The notes beneath the pieces were generated by a model. That model did not search any database. It was not told where the DNA came from and was given only the letters and a program-made list of their open reading frames with translations. The translations under genes and the position numbers were made by a program. Source: Cupriavidus taiwanensis (GTDB lineage Bacteria > Pseudomonadota > Gammaproteobacteria > Burkholderiales > Burkholderiaceae). Taken from it: a stretch of DNA of 64,000 nucleotides. Positions 7,778-16,579 of the stretch are shown here, piece by piece. The stretch is taken from contig NZ_LT977071.1 in the NCBI RefSeq assembly GCF_900250075.1, positions 248,001 to 312,000 on the forward strand, in the 5' to 3' direction. The first letter of the stretch is position 1, and every line of letters starts with the position of its first letter.

Positions 7778-8860
7778 TCATTGTTGCGCGAAGAACTCTG
7801 AGATCTGCCCCAGGTCGCGGGTCTGGGTCAGCGCCAGCATCAACAGGATGCGTGCCTTCTGCGCGGACAGGCTGCCGGTGGCCATGCTGCCCGACAGCTT
7901 CGGCGTTACGATGCCGCTCACCGCACGGGAGCTGCGGACAACCGGAATCCCCTTGCTGCCGAACTCCCGAATCAGGGCTTCGTGGTCGGTGCTGGCATTG
8001 CCATTGCCGGTGAACCCGATGACCACGCCCTGCGCGCCCTCCGCCACCGCATCGCGCACGAGCTGCATTTCCTGCCCCTGGTAGCGATAGACCAGCTCCA
8101 CCTGCGGCAGCTTGGTGACGGCAGACACGTCGAAGTACAGTTCGCCCTTGGCGCGTGCCGGCTCGAAGTAATAGATCACGCGCTCGCCGGCAATGGCGCC
8201 AAGGTAGCCCTGCTCCAGCGCGCCCATCGTGTCGACGTTCAGCGTGTTCATCTTGGTCACGTAGCGCGCCGCGCTGATGCGGTCGTTCATCACCACCATG
8301 ACGCCGCGGTCGCGCGAGCCTGGATCGGCGGCCACCATGACCGCGTCGAGCAGGTTGACCGGGCCATCCGCGCTGAGCGAAGTCGCAGGCCGCATCGATC
8401 CCGTGATGACGACCGGCTTGCTCGACCGCGTGGCGAGGCTCAGGAAATATGCCGTCTCCTCCATCGTGTCCGTGCCGTGCGTCACGACGATGCCCGCCAC
8501 CTCAGGTTCCGCGAGCAAGGCGTTCACCCGCTTGGCCAGGTTGAGAATGTTTTCGCTGGTAATGACGTTGCTGCCGACGTTGACGATCTGCTCGGCCCTT
8601 ACGTTGGCGTAGTCGTGAATCTGCGGCACGGCCTTCAGCAGCGCATCGACGCCGGCCAGGGCGCCGCTGTAATTGGCCATGTCCGTAGGCGAGCGCGTGG
8701 AGCTGACGATCGTGCCGCCGGTGGCAAGGATGACAACGCCGGGCTTGCGGGCATTGCCGGACGGCTCGGGCTGGCCTTTGGCCTGTTGGGCGGCCGCGGG
8801 CAGTGCGAACAAAGGCGTCAGTGCGAGCCACGCCAGGCATGCGCGAATGGAAGTCTTCAT
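7778..8860 (-). CDS. periplasmic type II L-asparaginase
   Basis: A 360-aa enzyme that hydrolyses L-asparagine, often also glutamine, to the acid and ammonia. A signal peptide (RACLAWLALTPLFALPAAAQQ) indicates export. The first catalytic threonine is in VVILATGGTIVSS (about residues 42-54) and the second in GIVVTHGTDTMEETAYFLS (about 125-143). A C-terminal GFTGNGNAS loop completes the active site. The length fits type II enzymes. It lies between the D-aminoacylase gene and the Bug receptor gene on the same strand with short gaps, so nitrogen or carbon scavenging is a reasonable joint role. Confidence 0.88.
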   Translation of the reverse strand: MKTSIRACLAWLALTPLFALPAAAQQAKGQPEPSGNARKPGVVILATGGTIVSSTRSPTDMANYSGALAGVDALLKAVPQIHDYANVRAEQIVNVGSNVITSENILNLAKRVNALLAEPEVAGIVVTHGTDTMEETAYFLSLATRSSKPVVITGSMRPATSLSADGPVNLLDAVMVAADPGSRDRGVMVVMNDRISAARYVTKMNTLNVDTMGALEQGYLGAIAGERVIYYFEPARAKGELYFDVSAVTKLPQVELVYRYQGQEMQLVRDAVAEGAQGVVIGFTGNGNASTDHEALIREFGSKGIPVVRSSRAVSGIVTPKLSGSMATGSLSAQKARILLMLALTQTRDLGQISEFFAQQ

Positions 8861-8891
8861 GATGCGTTTCCGGGGGATAAGGTTTGACAGG

Positions 8892-9881
8892 TCAGTCCAC
8901 TTGCGCGCCGGAGCGCTTGATGACGCCAGCCCAGAGCGGCGTCTCGCGCGTCACGCGCTCGGTCAGCCGCGCGGGCGGGCCGGTCAGCGTCTCGAAGCCG
9001 ATGGCGGCATAGCGGTCGCGCACCGCCGGCTTTGCCAGGCAGGCATTAATGGCCCGGTTCAGCCCGGCGACGATGTCTGGCGACGTCTTCGCCGGCACCA
9101 CGATGCCGCCCCAGGCCACAATGTCGTAACCGGGCACGCCCGATTCGGCCAGCGTTGGAATGTCGGGGAACAGGCCGCTCCGTTGCGCGCCGGTCACGGC
9201 CAGCGCCCTGAGCCGGCCCGCCTTGATATGTGGCGAGATCGAGCTGAGATTGTCGAACATCAGGTCGACCTGCCCGCCCATCAGGTCCTGAATCGCTTGC
9301 GGACTGCCGCGATACGGCACGTGAGTCATCGATGTGCCGGTCATGCTCTTGAACAGTTCCCCGCTCAGATGCCCGGTCGTGCCATTGCCGGCCGACCCCA
9401 TCGTCAGCGTACCGGGCTTGGCCTTGGCCAGCGCGACAAGCGCCTGGACGCTGTTCACGCCCAGGTCCTTGCGCACCACCAATGCGTTTTGGACATAGCC
9501 AAGCAAGGCTACCGGCATGAGTTGCCTGTCCGGATCGTAGGGCAGCTTGCGGAACAGCGACTTGTTGATGGCAAGCGTGCCGACGTTGCCGTAACCGATC
9601 GTGTAGCCATCCGCGGCGGCATTGACCAGGTCCACCATGCCGACGTTGCCTGCCCCGCCCGGCTTGTTGTCGACGATGATGGGCTGTCCCAGCGCCACCG
9701 AAAGCTCCTCGGCCAGGATCCGGCATACCGCATCCGGCGAGCCGCCGGCGGCGGACGGCACGACCAGCCGGATTGGCCGCGCGGGCCACCCGGCGGCCCG
9801 TGACAGCCCCGGCAGGGCCAGTGATGCGGCGGCGAGACCCAGCTTCATCATCTCGCGCCGCGTAAAGCGTCTCGTGGTCAT
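8892..9881 (-). CDS. Bug (TctC-like) tripartite-type solute receptor
   Basis: A 329-aa periplasmic receptor. The N-terminus RRFTRREMMKLGLAAASLAL resembles a twin-arginine signal, unusual for a family that is mostly Sec-exported. The mature part shows the Bug hallmarks: PIRLVVPSAAGGSPDAVCR, PIIVDNKPGGAGNVG, DGYTIGYGNVG and FPDIPTLAESGVPGYD. The start is ATG 9881 with AGGAGAAAGG before it. No TctA/TctB membrane genes are nearby, as is usual for orphan Bug receptors. It heads the asparaginase/D-aminoacylase unit and is divergent from a LysR gene. The ligand may be an acylated or amidated amino acid (inference). Confidence 0.85.
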   Translation of the reverse strand: MTTRRFTRREMMKLGLAAASLALPGLSRAAGWPARPIRLVVPSAAGGSPDAVCRILAEELSVALGQPIIVDNKPGGAGNVGMVDLVNAAADGYTIGYGNVGTLAINKSLFRKLPYDPDRQLMPVALLGYVQNALVVRKDLGVNSVQALVALAKAKPGTLTMGSAGNGTTGHLSGELFKSMTGTSMTHVPYRGSPQAIQDLMGGQVDLMFDNLSSISPHIKAGRLRALAVTGAQRSGLFPDIPTLAESGVPGYDIVAWGGIVVPAKTSPDIVAGLNRAINACLAKPAVRDRYAAIGFETLTGPPARLTERVTRETPLWAGVIKRSGAQVD

Positions 9882-9982
9882 TGGCCTTTCTCCTGCGTCT
9901 CTCTTGTCGTGGGAAACCCCGTGTGCCCGACAAATCGTAGGTTCGCAAGCGGCGTTGGACAAGCCACGTTTCCTGGGGCTGG

Positions 9983-9999
9983 CATGAGGTATTCTCATG
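9983..9999. promoter_or_regulatory. candidate LysR box
   Basis: CATGAG-GTATT-CTCATG is a perfect 6-bp inverted repeat with a 5-bp centre containing T-N11-A, the LysR-type recognition pattern. It lies in the 162-bp divergent region between the Bug receptor (start 9881) and the LysR gene (start 10044). Confidence 0.5.
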
Positions 10000-10043
10000 G
10001 ATGTCCGTACTGACCTCCAGTTGGCCAGCCTCCCCTTGCCCCC

Positions 10044-10943
10044 ATGAACTTCCACGTACGCGCCCCCTCCACGATGTCACTGCTGTGTCTGGAGGCCAGC
10101 GCGCGGCTGCATTCCTTCACCGCCGCAGCAAGGGAGCTGCAGCTCACGCAGGGGGCAGTAAGCCGGCAGATCCAGACGCTGGAAGGCAGGCTCGGCGTCA
10201 GGCTGTTCACGCGCCGGCGCGATGCGCTGGTGTTGACCGACGCCGGCCGCTACTACCTGAACGAGGTTGCGCCGCTACTGCAAAGGCTGGAACGCGCGAC
10301 GGCCAATGTGATGGCGCTGAAGGGCCGGGGCGGCGCGCTTTCGCTATCGGCCGGCGCATCCGTCGGCACGTACTGGCTGATTCCCCGCTTGCCCGGTTTC
10401 ACAAGAGACCACGGCGAGATCACACTGAATCTCGGCACGCGCGTCGGGCCAGTGGACTTCCGCACCACGACGGTGGACGCGTCGCTGGAGTTTGGCGATG
10501 GACAGCGCGAAGGACTTCACAATGAATTTGTGCTGCCGCTGATGCTGTCGCCTTACGCCGCACCGGAATGGATCCGCCGGCATGGCAAGACCATCAGCCC
10601 GGATACGCCCCGCTCGGCGCTGATTCACCATCAGACCTTGCCCGACGCCTGGGACGAATGGTTCAGGCTCGAAGGCATCGAGGGCGAAGCCACGCGCGAA
10701 GGCCCTCGCTACGAGATCATGTCGATGGCGTTAAATGCATCCGTTGCCGGGATGGGCGTAGCGCTACTACCACCCTACATGGCCGACGACATGATTGCGC
10801 TCGGCCGATTGAAACGCCTGTCGCGTCGTACATGGCGCTATCCGAAAGGCTACTACCTGGTGTACTCGGAAGAGTCCGCGCAACTGCCATCGCTGCAGGT
10901 CTTTAGAGAATGGCTCAAGGACCAGGCGAATGAGACGACGTAG
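10044..10943 (+). CDS. LysR-family transcriptional regulator (GcvA-like)
   Basis: A 299-aa LysR protein. The HTH is at residues 10-65 (LCLEASARLHSFTAAARELQ, then LTQGAVSRQIQTLEGRLGVR). The effector domain begins near 90 (LSLSAGASVGTYWLIPRLPG). The sequence style (VSRQIQTLEGRLGVRLFTRR) is of the GcvA subgroup. An internal ATG at 10074 is also possible. It is divergent from the Bug/asparaginase/D-aminoacylase unit with a T-N11-A palindrome at 9983-9999 between them, so it very likely regulates that unit. Confidence 0.87.
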   Translation: MNFHVRAPSTMSLLCLEASARLHSFTAAARELQLTQGAVSRQIQTLEGRLGVRLFTRRRDALVLTDAGRYYLNEVAPLLQRLERATANVMALKGRGGALSLSAGASVGTYWLIPRLPGFTRDHGEITLNLGTRVGPVDFRTTTVDASLEFGDGQREGLHNEFVLPLMLSPYAAPEWIRRHGKTISPDTPRSALIHHQTLPDAWDEWFRLEGIEGEATREGPRYEIMSMALNASVAGMGVALLPPYMADDMIALGRLKRLSRRTWRYPKGYYLVYSEESAQLPSLQVFREWLKDQANETT

Positions 10944-10990
10944 GCGCTGCGGCAAGCAGGATTACAGCCAAAAAACGCAGTCTGCCCGGG

Positions 10991-12385
10991 TTATCCCGCC
11001 CCCTGTGCCATGCGCCGCAAATCAACGAGACGGTCATACTCGTCGCCGCTCAGGATTCCGAGGCTGACGGCCGCCTCGCGTGCGGTACAACCGTGAGCCT
11101 TGCCATGTGCGACGATCCGCGCCGCCTGATCGTAGCCAATATGCGGATTGAGCGCGGTAGCTGCCAGGAGCGGAGCGTCAAGCTGGCGCGCCAGTCGGTC
11201 ACGATCGGGTTCCAGTGCGGGAATCACCCGTTCTGCCATGGTACGGGCGCTATCGGCAAGCACACGGATCGACTGCAGCACGTTGTAGATGAGCACCGGC
11301 TTGGCCACATTAAGTTCGAAGCTGCCGGATGCCCCTGCCATGGTTGCGGTGACATGGTTGCCGGCAACCTGCATGCCCGCCTGCACCATGACCTCGGCGA
11401 TGGTCGGATTGCGCTTTCCCGGCATGATCGACGATGTCAGGCCCTCATCCGGCATGACAAGCTCTCCGATGCCACAGTGCGGGCCGGAACTCATCCAGCG
11501 CAGGTCATTGGCGATCTTGATGAAAGAGACCGCGATGACGTTCAACACGCCGGACAATTCCAATAGCGCATCGTGTGCGGCCATGCCCTCGACCTTGCAT
11601 GGGTTCGGACGAAATGGCAGGCCGGTCAAGCGACTCGCCTCGGCGCAGAATGCCTCGGCGAAACCTGCCGGCGCATTGAGCCCCGTGCCTGCCGCCGTGC
11701 CTCCCTGCGGCAGGGACAGCAGGCGCGGCATCGTAGCTTCCACCCGCTCGATGCCATGGCCCACCTGGGCCGCGAAAGCCTCGAAGCCCCGTCCCAGCGT
11801 GGTTGGCACCGCATCCATCAGATGGGTGCGGGCCAACTTGAGGATGTCCGCAAAGGCTGCCGCGCGCGACTGCAGACTGGCACGCAGCGCGCCCAGCGCC
11901 GGCAGCAGACGGTCTTCGAGCTCCATCACGGCGCTCAGGTGCATCACGGTCGGAAAGCTGTCGTTGGACGACTGCGAGCGGTTGACGTGGTCGTTGGGAT
12001 GGACCGGACGCTTCGTGCCCAGCGTCTCGCCCAGCCGCTCGTTGGCACGATTGGCGATGACCTCGTTGGCGTTCATATTGGTCTGGGTGCCAGACCCCGT
12101 TTGCCAGATGGTCAGCGGAAAGTGTGCATCGAAGGCACCGCTGCGCACCTCGGCCGCGGCGGCGACGATGGCCTGGGCCAAGCCGGGCTCGAGTTCCCCG
12201 CACTTCAGATTCGCAACCGCCGCCGCCATCTTGTGCAGGCCGAACGCATGAATCAGGCATGCCGGGAACCGCTCGGTGCCGATGTCGAACACGGCCAAGG
12301 CGCGCTGGGTCTGGGCGCCCCAGTACCGGTCAGCCGGAATGTCAACCGGACCAAAGGCGTCGTGCTCTACGCGAGTCTTTATCAT
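10991..12385 (-). CDS. fumC: class II fumarate hydratase
   Basis: A 464-aa homotetrameric-type enzyme interconverting fumarate and L-malate. Family blocks are present in order: IWQTGSGTQTNMNANEVIAN (near 93-112), HPNDHVNRSQSSNDSFPT, the HLMDAVPTTLG region, and the flexible signature loop LTSSIMPGKRNP (near 318). The loop has arginine where canonical FumC usually has valine (MPGKVNP), so a shifted specificity within the fumarase/aspartase superfamily is possible. It is the last gene of a minus-strand operon, 3 bp after a Bug receptor gene and downstream of another superfamily lyase. This suggests it processes fumarate made by that lyase. Confidence 0.85.
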   Translation of the reverse strand: MIKTRVEHDAFGPVDIPADRYWGAQTQRALAVFDIGTERFPACLIHAFGLHKMAAAVANLKCGELEPGLAQAIVAAAAEVRSGAFDAHFPLTIWQTGSGTQTNMNANEVIANRANERLGETLGTKRPVHPNDHVNRSQSSNDSFPTVMHLSAVMELEDRLLPALGALRASLQSRAAAFADILKLARTHLMDAVPTTLGRGFEAFAAQVGHGIERVEATMPRLLSLPQGGTAAGTGLNAPAGFAEAFCAEASRLTGLPFRPNPCKVEGMAAHDALLELSGVLNVIAVSFIKIANDLRWMSSGPHCGIGELVMPDEGLTSSIMPGKRNPTIAEVMVQAGMQVAGNHVTATMAGASGSFELNVAKPVLIYNVLQSIRVLADSARTMAERVIPALEPDRDRLARQLDAPLLAATALNPHIGYDQAARIVAHGKAHGCTAREAAVSLGILSGDEYDRLVDLRRMAQGAG

Positions 12386-12388
12386 CGT

Positions 12389-13375
12389 TCAATCCAGCGA
12401 GATATTTGCCTTGGCCGCGAGCACCTTCCAACGCGCCACCTCGCTCTCGGTATGTTTGCCGAGTGCGCTGGCGGTGTACTTGCCCGCCGGCAACATCTGG
12501 ATGGCCTGCGCGGACAGGCGGTCCGTGAATGCCTTGTCATTCATGACCTTCAGGTAGGCGGCCTGCACCTTGTCGATCACCGGCTGCGGCGTTCCCTTCG
12601 GGGCGTATATGCCGTACCACGTGGCCGCTTCGAAACCGGGGGCCACCGTTTCCGCCAGCGTCGGCACGTCCTTGAGCTGCCCCACCCGCGTTGCCGAGGT
12701 GACGGCGAGGGCACGGACCTTCGCTTCCGTGATTTGCGGCAAGGCCGTGTTGGTCTGGTCGAACATGCCATCGACCTGTCCGCCGATCACATCGATCAGT
12801 GCGGGTCCTGCGCCCTTGTAAGGCACCAGCGAAACCTTGATACCCGCCGCAGAAGCAAACATCGCCGCGATGAGGTGCGAGGTGGAGCCCATGCCCGCAT
12901 TGCTGATGAACAACTTGCCCGGGTTCTGCTTGCCGTACTCGACCAGCGCTTTCACGTCCCTGGCCGGATGGTCCTTGCGAACCATCAACACCATCGGCGT
13001 ATCGGGGAAGCGAAACACCGGGGCGAAATCCTTCACCGGATCATAGGGCAGCTTCTTGTACAGCGCGGGGGCAGCGCCCATGTAGCCCATGTGCCCGACC
13101 AGCATGGTGTAGCCGTCGGCCTGCGCGCGGGCCGCCTTGGCCGCCCCGACCGTACCGCCTGCGCCGGGGGAGTTGTCGATAACGATCGACTGCCCCAGCT
13201 CGCGCGACACGCGTTCTGCAATATTGCGGGCCAGCGCATCGGTGGGGCCACCGGCCGCGAACGGGACGATCCATGTGATCGGCTTGGTCGGCCACGCCTG
13301 GGCATGGGCCGACGCCGTGGCGGCGAGCATAGCGACGGCCAGTGCGGCACGCACGAAGTTGGTGAAGGGTTGCAT
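12389..13375 (-). CDS. Bug (TctC-like) tripartite-type solute receptor
   Basis: A 328-aa periplasmic binding protein. A Sec signal peptide (RAALAVAMLAATASAHA) ends near residue 25. Bug motifs follow: PITWIVPFAAGGPTDALA, IVIDNSPGAGGTVGAAKA, DGYTMLVGHMGYMG and LKDVPTLAETVAPGFE. It lies in the middle of an operon between a PcaB/ASL-type lyase (upstream) and FumC (downstream), and has no membrane permease partners in the window. The likely ligand is the substrate of the lyase, perhaps a di- or tricarboxylate or an N-substituted aspartate (inference). Confidence 0.87.
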   Translation of the reverse strand: MQPFTNFVRAALAVAMLAATASAHAQAWPTKPITWIVPFAAGGPTDALARNIAERVSRELGQSIVIDNSPGAGGTVGAAKAARAQADGYTMLVGHMGYMGAAPALYKKLPYDPVKDFAPVFRFPDTPMVLMVRKDHPARDVKALVEYGKQNPGKLFISNAGMGSTSHLIAAMFASAAGIKVSLVPYKGAGPALIDVIGGQVDGMFDQTNTALPQITEAKVRALAVTSATRVGQLKDVPTLAETVAPGFEAATWYGIYAPKGTPQPVIDKVQAAYLKVMNDKAFTDRLSAQAIQMLPAGKYTASALGKHTESEVARWKVLAAKANISLD

Positions 13376-13556
13376 GCTTTGTCTCCTGTATGCGTCTTGT
13401 AGAGGGATGGTCAGCGGGCCATGGCCCGCCCCAGCGGCACGCCGTCGGGATTAACCAAGACGGCGATGCCACGGCAGCCGCTTGGGTGTCGCCTCGATCG
13501 GCGCGTGAGTGGAAGAAGGATTCATCCATGTCTCCTGCGAACCGGGGCGTGCGACT

Positions 13557-14930
13557 TCAGGCCACTTCGCCGGACAGCGCAATGGCGCGATCTACCATTT
13601 GCGGCGCCAGGCCGAGGTAGTTCACCGGGTCCACCATGTGTTCGATGTCTTCGCGGTCGAAGTGCTGCGTCACGGCGGGCAGCGCGAGGAGCGCTTCGGC
13701 CAGCGTGCCGCCCTGCTCGTTCACGGTGCGGCAAGCGTCGTAGACCACGTCATGGGCCTGCTGCCGGCCAATGTGCGGGGCCATGCGCATCATCACGGCT
13801 TCGGCCACGATCAGGCCCTTGGAAATGCCGAGGTTCGTGGCCATGCGAGAAGCATCGACGATCAGTCCGCCAAGCGCGAACTTGGCCTGGTGGAGTGCGC
13901 CGGCCGTCAGGATGAAGCTCTCGGGGATGGCGATCCACTCGGCATGCCAGGGTCCGGTGGCGCGCTCGAAATCCTGCACCAGTGCATCCACCATCAGGCC
14001 GGCGTGCTGGCGCACGGCCTTCGAGGCGGCCAGCATCAGCTCGCTCGAGATCGGGTTGCGCTTCTGCGGCATGGTGCTGCTGGCACCCCGCCCCTTGACA
14101 AAAGGCTCATAGACTTCGGCAAACTCGGTCGAGGCCATGATCATGATGTCCAGCGCGATCTTGCCGAGCGAGCCGGTGATCAGCGCCAACAGGTTCACCG
14201 CCTCGGCGAAGCCGTCGCGCGCCACGTGCCAGGTGGTAGCCGGAACGCCCAGCCCAAGTTCCTGCGCCAGCGCGCGCTGGACCTCCAACCCCTTCTCGCC
14301 CAGCGACGCCAGCGTGCCCGCGGCCCCTGCAAACTCGACCACGGCGACACGCGGGCGCAGTTCGGCCAGGCGCTGCTGGTGGCGGTCGAACATCGCCAGC
14401 CAGATGGCAACCTTGTAGCCGAAGGTCACCGGCAAGGCTTGCTGAAGGTGGGTACGGCCAGCCATCGGGGTGTCGCGGTGCTTGACGGCCAGGCTGGCCA
14501 GAATGCCGCGCAAGGTGCGGATATCGGCTTCGATGCTGTCGAGCGCGTCCCGCACCTGCAAGGCCACGGCGGTGTCCATGATGTCCTGGGTGGTGGCACC
14601 CCAGTGAACATAGCGGCCGGCCTCGCCACACATTGCCACCAACTGATGCACCAGCGGCAGGATCGGATAGCCGACAATATCGGTTTCTTCGCGCATGTGG
14701 TCGAAGTCGATACGCTCGATACGGCTTTCCCGGGCAATGACCTCGGCCGCCTGTTCGGGGATGACGCCCGTACGCGCCTCTGCCCTGGCCAGGGCGACTT
14801 CAACGTCGATGTAGCGTTGTACGAGCGCGCCATCCGAGAAGATCTCGCGCATGGCTTTGGTGCCGAAGGCATCGCGAAACAGCGCGGAATCAACGACGGT
14901 ACTGGCAGCAGGAATCGTGTAGTGGGGCAT
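13557..14930 (-). CDS. fumarase/aspartase-superfamily lyase (PcaB / adenylosuccinate-lyase type)
   Basis: A 457-aa lyase. Superfamily blocks are clear: YVHWGATTQDIMDTAVALQ (about 107-125), MAGRTHLQQALPVTFG (about 156-171) and the signature GASSTMPQKRNP (about 282-293). Closest in style are 3-carboxy-cis,cis-muconate cycloisomerase (PcaB) and the adenylosuccinate-lyase group. No other protocatechuate genes are nearby, so a true PcaB role is not supported. With fumC and a Bug receptor behind it, a C-N or C-O lyase that frees fumarate from an imported compound is attractive. It is the first gene of the operon, driven from the operator region shared with the divergent gntR. Confidence 0.75.
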   Translation of the reverse strand: MPHYTIPAASTVVDSALFRDAFGTKAMREIFSDGALVQRYIDVEVALARAEARTGVIPEQAAEVIARESRIERIDFDHMREETDIVGYPILPLVHQLVAMCGEAGRYVHWGATTQDIMDTAVALQVRDALDSIEADIRTLRGILASLAVKHRDTPMAGRTHLQQALPVTFGYKVAIWLAMFDRHQQRLAELRPRVAVVEFAGAAGTLASLGEKGLEVQRALAQELGLGVPATTWHVARDGFAEAVNLLALITGSLGKIALDIMIMASTEFAEVYEPFVKGRGASSTMPQKRNPISSELMLAASKAVRQHAGLMVDALVQDFERATGPWHAEWIAIPESFILTAGALHQAKFALGGLIVDASRMATNLGISKGLIVAEAVMMRMAPHIGRQQAHDVVYDACRTVNEQGGTLAEALLALPAVTQHFDREDIEHMVDPVNYLGLAPQMVDRAIALSGEVA

Positions 14931-14963
14931 GACGGACCTTGTGGAAATCAGGCGGAAACTTGA

Positions 14964-14979
14964 ATATGTTCGAACATAT
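14964..14979. promoter_or_regulatory. GntR operator, copy 1
   Basis: A perfect 16-bp palindrome ATATGTTCGAACATAT in the intergenic region between the divergent lyase (start 14930) and gntR (start 15075) genes. It is identical to the copy at 14990-15005. Repetition and position mark it as the likely binding site of the GntR regulator, controlling both directions. Confidence 0.75.
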
Positions 14980-14989
14980 CCGTCATTAA

Positions 14990-15005
14990 ATATGTTCGAA
15001 CATAT
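14990..15005. promoter_or_regulatory. GntR operator, copy 2
   Basis: The second exact copy of ATATGTTCGAACATAT, with its centre 26 bp from copy 1 (about 2.5 helical turns). Paired sites at this spacing allow cooperative binding of two dimers. Confidence 0.75.
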
Positions 15006-15074
15006 CTTGGGAATGCGTGTTAACCCTGAAAGGGGGCGCGCTTCAGGTCACCATAAAAGTGCTGTGAAAGGCCA

Positions 15075-15809
15075 ATGAGCAAATCAAACGCTGCAGACAT
15101 CAAAGGGCAATTGCTGGACGGCATCACCTCAGGTCGCTTCCCGGTGGGGACGCTGCTGCCCACAGAGTTCGAGCTATGCGAGCAGTACCAGGCCAGCCGC
15201 TACACGATTCGCGCGGTGCTGCAAGAACTGCAGGACATGGGGCTGGTATCGCGCCGCAAGAACGTCGGCACACGCGTGGAAGCCATGCGGCCGAAGGCCG
15301 TGTTCAAGCCGACGCTGGCGTCCGTGGAAGACCTGATGCAATTTGGCGAAACGCACCGCCGGGTGGTGCAGTCGGTGGAAACGGTGACCGCGCCGGCGGA
15401 GGTAGCGGCGGATCTGGGCGGCACGCCCGATACGCTGTGGCTGCGCATTTCGAGCGTACGGCTGGACGAGGACGCCAGCGCCGCACCGATGGCGTGGACC
15501 GACATCTATATCGATGCCGGCTATGCCGATATCGGGCCGATCGTGCGCGGCATGCCGGACGTGCTGGTCAGTTCCTTGATCGAATCACGCCACGGTCGAC
15601 CGATTGCCGAGATCGAGCAGGACGTACGAGCTTCGACGCTGCGGGACACGCGCATCGGCCATGCGCTGGGGCTGGAGCTGGGATCGCCTGTGCTGAAGAT
15701 CGTGCGCCGCTATATCGACGAAGCGGGGGAAACGTTCGAGGTATCGGTGACCATCCATCCCGCAGAAACGTTCTCAGTTACGACTCGCCTGAAACGCACG
15801 GCGGGATGA
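15075..15809 (+). CDS. GntR/HutC-family regulator with UTRA domain
   Basis: A 244-aa regulator. The winged HTH covers residues 5-70 (IKGQLLDGITSGRFPVGTLL, PTEFELCEQYQASRYTIR, AVLQELQDMGLVSRRKNVGT). An effector-binding UTRA domain covers about 90-240 (LWLRISSVRLDED, WTDIYIDAGYADI, KIVRRYIDEAGETFEVSVTI). HutC-type proteins are usually repressors released by a pathway substrate or intermediate. It is divergent from the lyase/Bug/FumC operon. The two identical palindromes in the shared region are its predicted operators, implying autoregulation and control of the operon. Confidence 0.88.
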   Translation: MSKSNAADIKGQLLDGITSGRFPVGTLLPTEFELCEQYQASRYTIRAVLQELQDMGLVSRRKNVGTRVEAMRPKAVFKPTLASVEDLMQFGETHRRVVQSVETVTAPAEVAADLGGTPDTLWLRISSVRLDEDASAAPMAWTDIYIDAGYADIGPIVRGMPDVLVSSLIESRHGRPIAEIEQDVRASTLRDTRIGHALGLELGSPVLKIVRRYIDEAGETFEVSVTIHPAETFSVTTRLKRTAG

Positions 15810-15843
15810 TTTTTATAAGCGAATCGGGCGCGCCAGGCTTCCA

Positions 15844-16560
15844 TTATCCGCCACGTTCAGAACGTCTTCTCGCCGGACTGGTGACGCTCTTGCCTGCATT
15901 CAGGGATGGAGCAGCCTTGCTGGGGGGCTCGCCGGCCTGCTGCTTGACGCCTGCGATGATCAGTTCCAGCCCCGTACTGAAGCGTGCGTCGAAATCGGTG
16001 GAAAAGATGGCCTCCCGAGCCGCCATATTCCTCGGATAGCTGCGCTGCGCCAACTCCTCGAAGGCAGTCTTGCGTGAAGCGACATCGAACGCGCTGTGGG
16101 GGCCGAGTGCCTGCTCTTCCATCACAAAGCCCAGGATGTAGTAGAGAACGCTGAAGGAATACGTCGAGGCACGGCCCACATCGACGCCGGCCAGCGCGAA
16201 TGCTTCCAGCATCGACTCGTTGATGCGCAGCACGTTGTCAGACACGACATAGGTGCCCGCAAAGACGCGGGCACCATCACGGCGCTGCAGGAGCGCCTGC
16301 CGCAGCGCGGCAGCAATTTGCCTGAGCCGGCTGTCCCACGGCTGATCCGGGCCCTGGGGCAGGACAACATTGATGACCAGTGCGTCCGCCACGGCATCGA
16401 TAAGTTCTTGTTTCCCGCTGAAATGCCAATAGAGCGAAGGGGCCTGTATGTCGAGGGCCAGCGCCAGCTTGCGCAGCGTCAAGCCATCAAGACCCTCCTG
16501 ATCCAAAAGGTCCAAGGCAGCTTGAATGACCTGGTCACGTTGAATCTTTGGCGCTTTCAT
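15844..16560 (-). CDS. TetR-family repressor with TetR_C-type ligand domain
   Basis: A 238-aa repressor starting at ATG 16560 (MKAPKIQRDQ). The HTH is at residues 10-55 (VIQAALDLLDQEGLDGLTLR, then LALALDIQAPSLYWHFSGKQ), the pattern of the classical TetR subgroup. The C-terminal all-helical ligand domain is of normal size (to about 215), with a basic tail. It is divergent from the aldolase/hydroxylase/ALDH/RidA operon. Two 13-bp CTAAC-N3-GTTAG palindromes lie between the starts, so it should repress both itself and the operon until an aromatic-type inducer binds (inference). Confidence 0.87.
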   Translation of the reverse strand: MKAPKIQRDQVIQAALDLLDQEGLDGLTLRKLALALDIQAPSLYWHFSGKQELIDAVADALVINVVLPQGPDQPWDSRLRQIAAALRQALLQRRDGARVFAGTYVVSDNVLRINESMLEAFALAGVDVGRASTYSFSVLYYILGFVMEEQALGPHSAFDVASRKTAFEELAQRSYPRNMAAREAIFSTDFDARFSTGLELIIAGVKQQAGEPPSKAAPSLNAGKSVTSPARRRSERGG

Positions 16561-16579
16561 TCCAATCCGTGTTTGCAAT

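Noticed and set aside
11573..13402. A 609-codon plus-strand open frame
   Set aside because: Antisense of fumC and the Bug receptor gene; no motif, no ribosome site.
13557..14930. Naming the lyase pcaB
   Set aside because: The superfamily match is good, but no other protocatechuate gene is nearby and the partners (Bug, FumC) point to another reaction.
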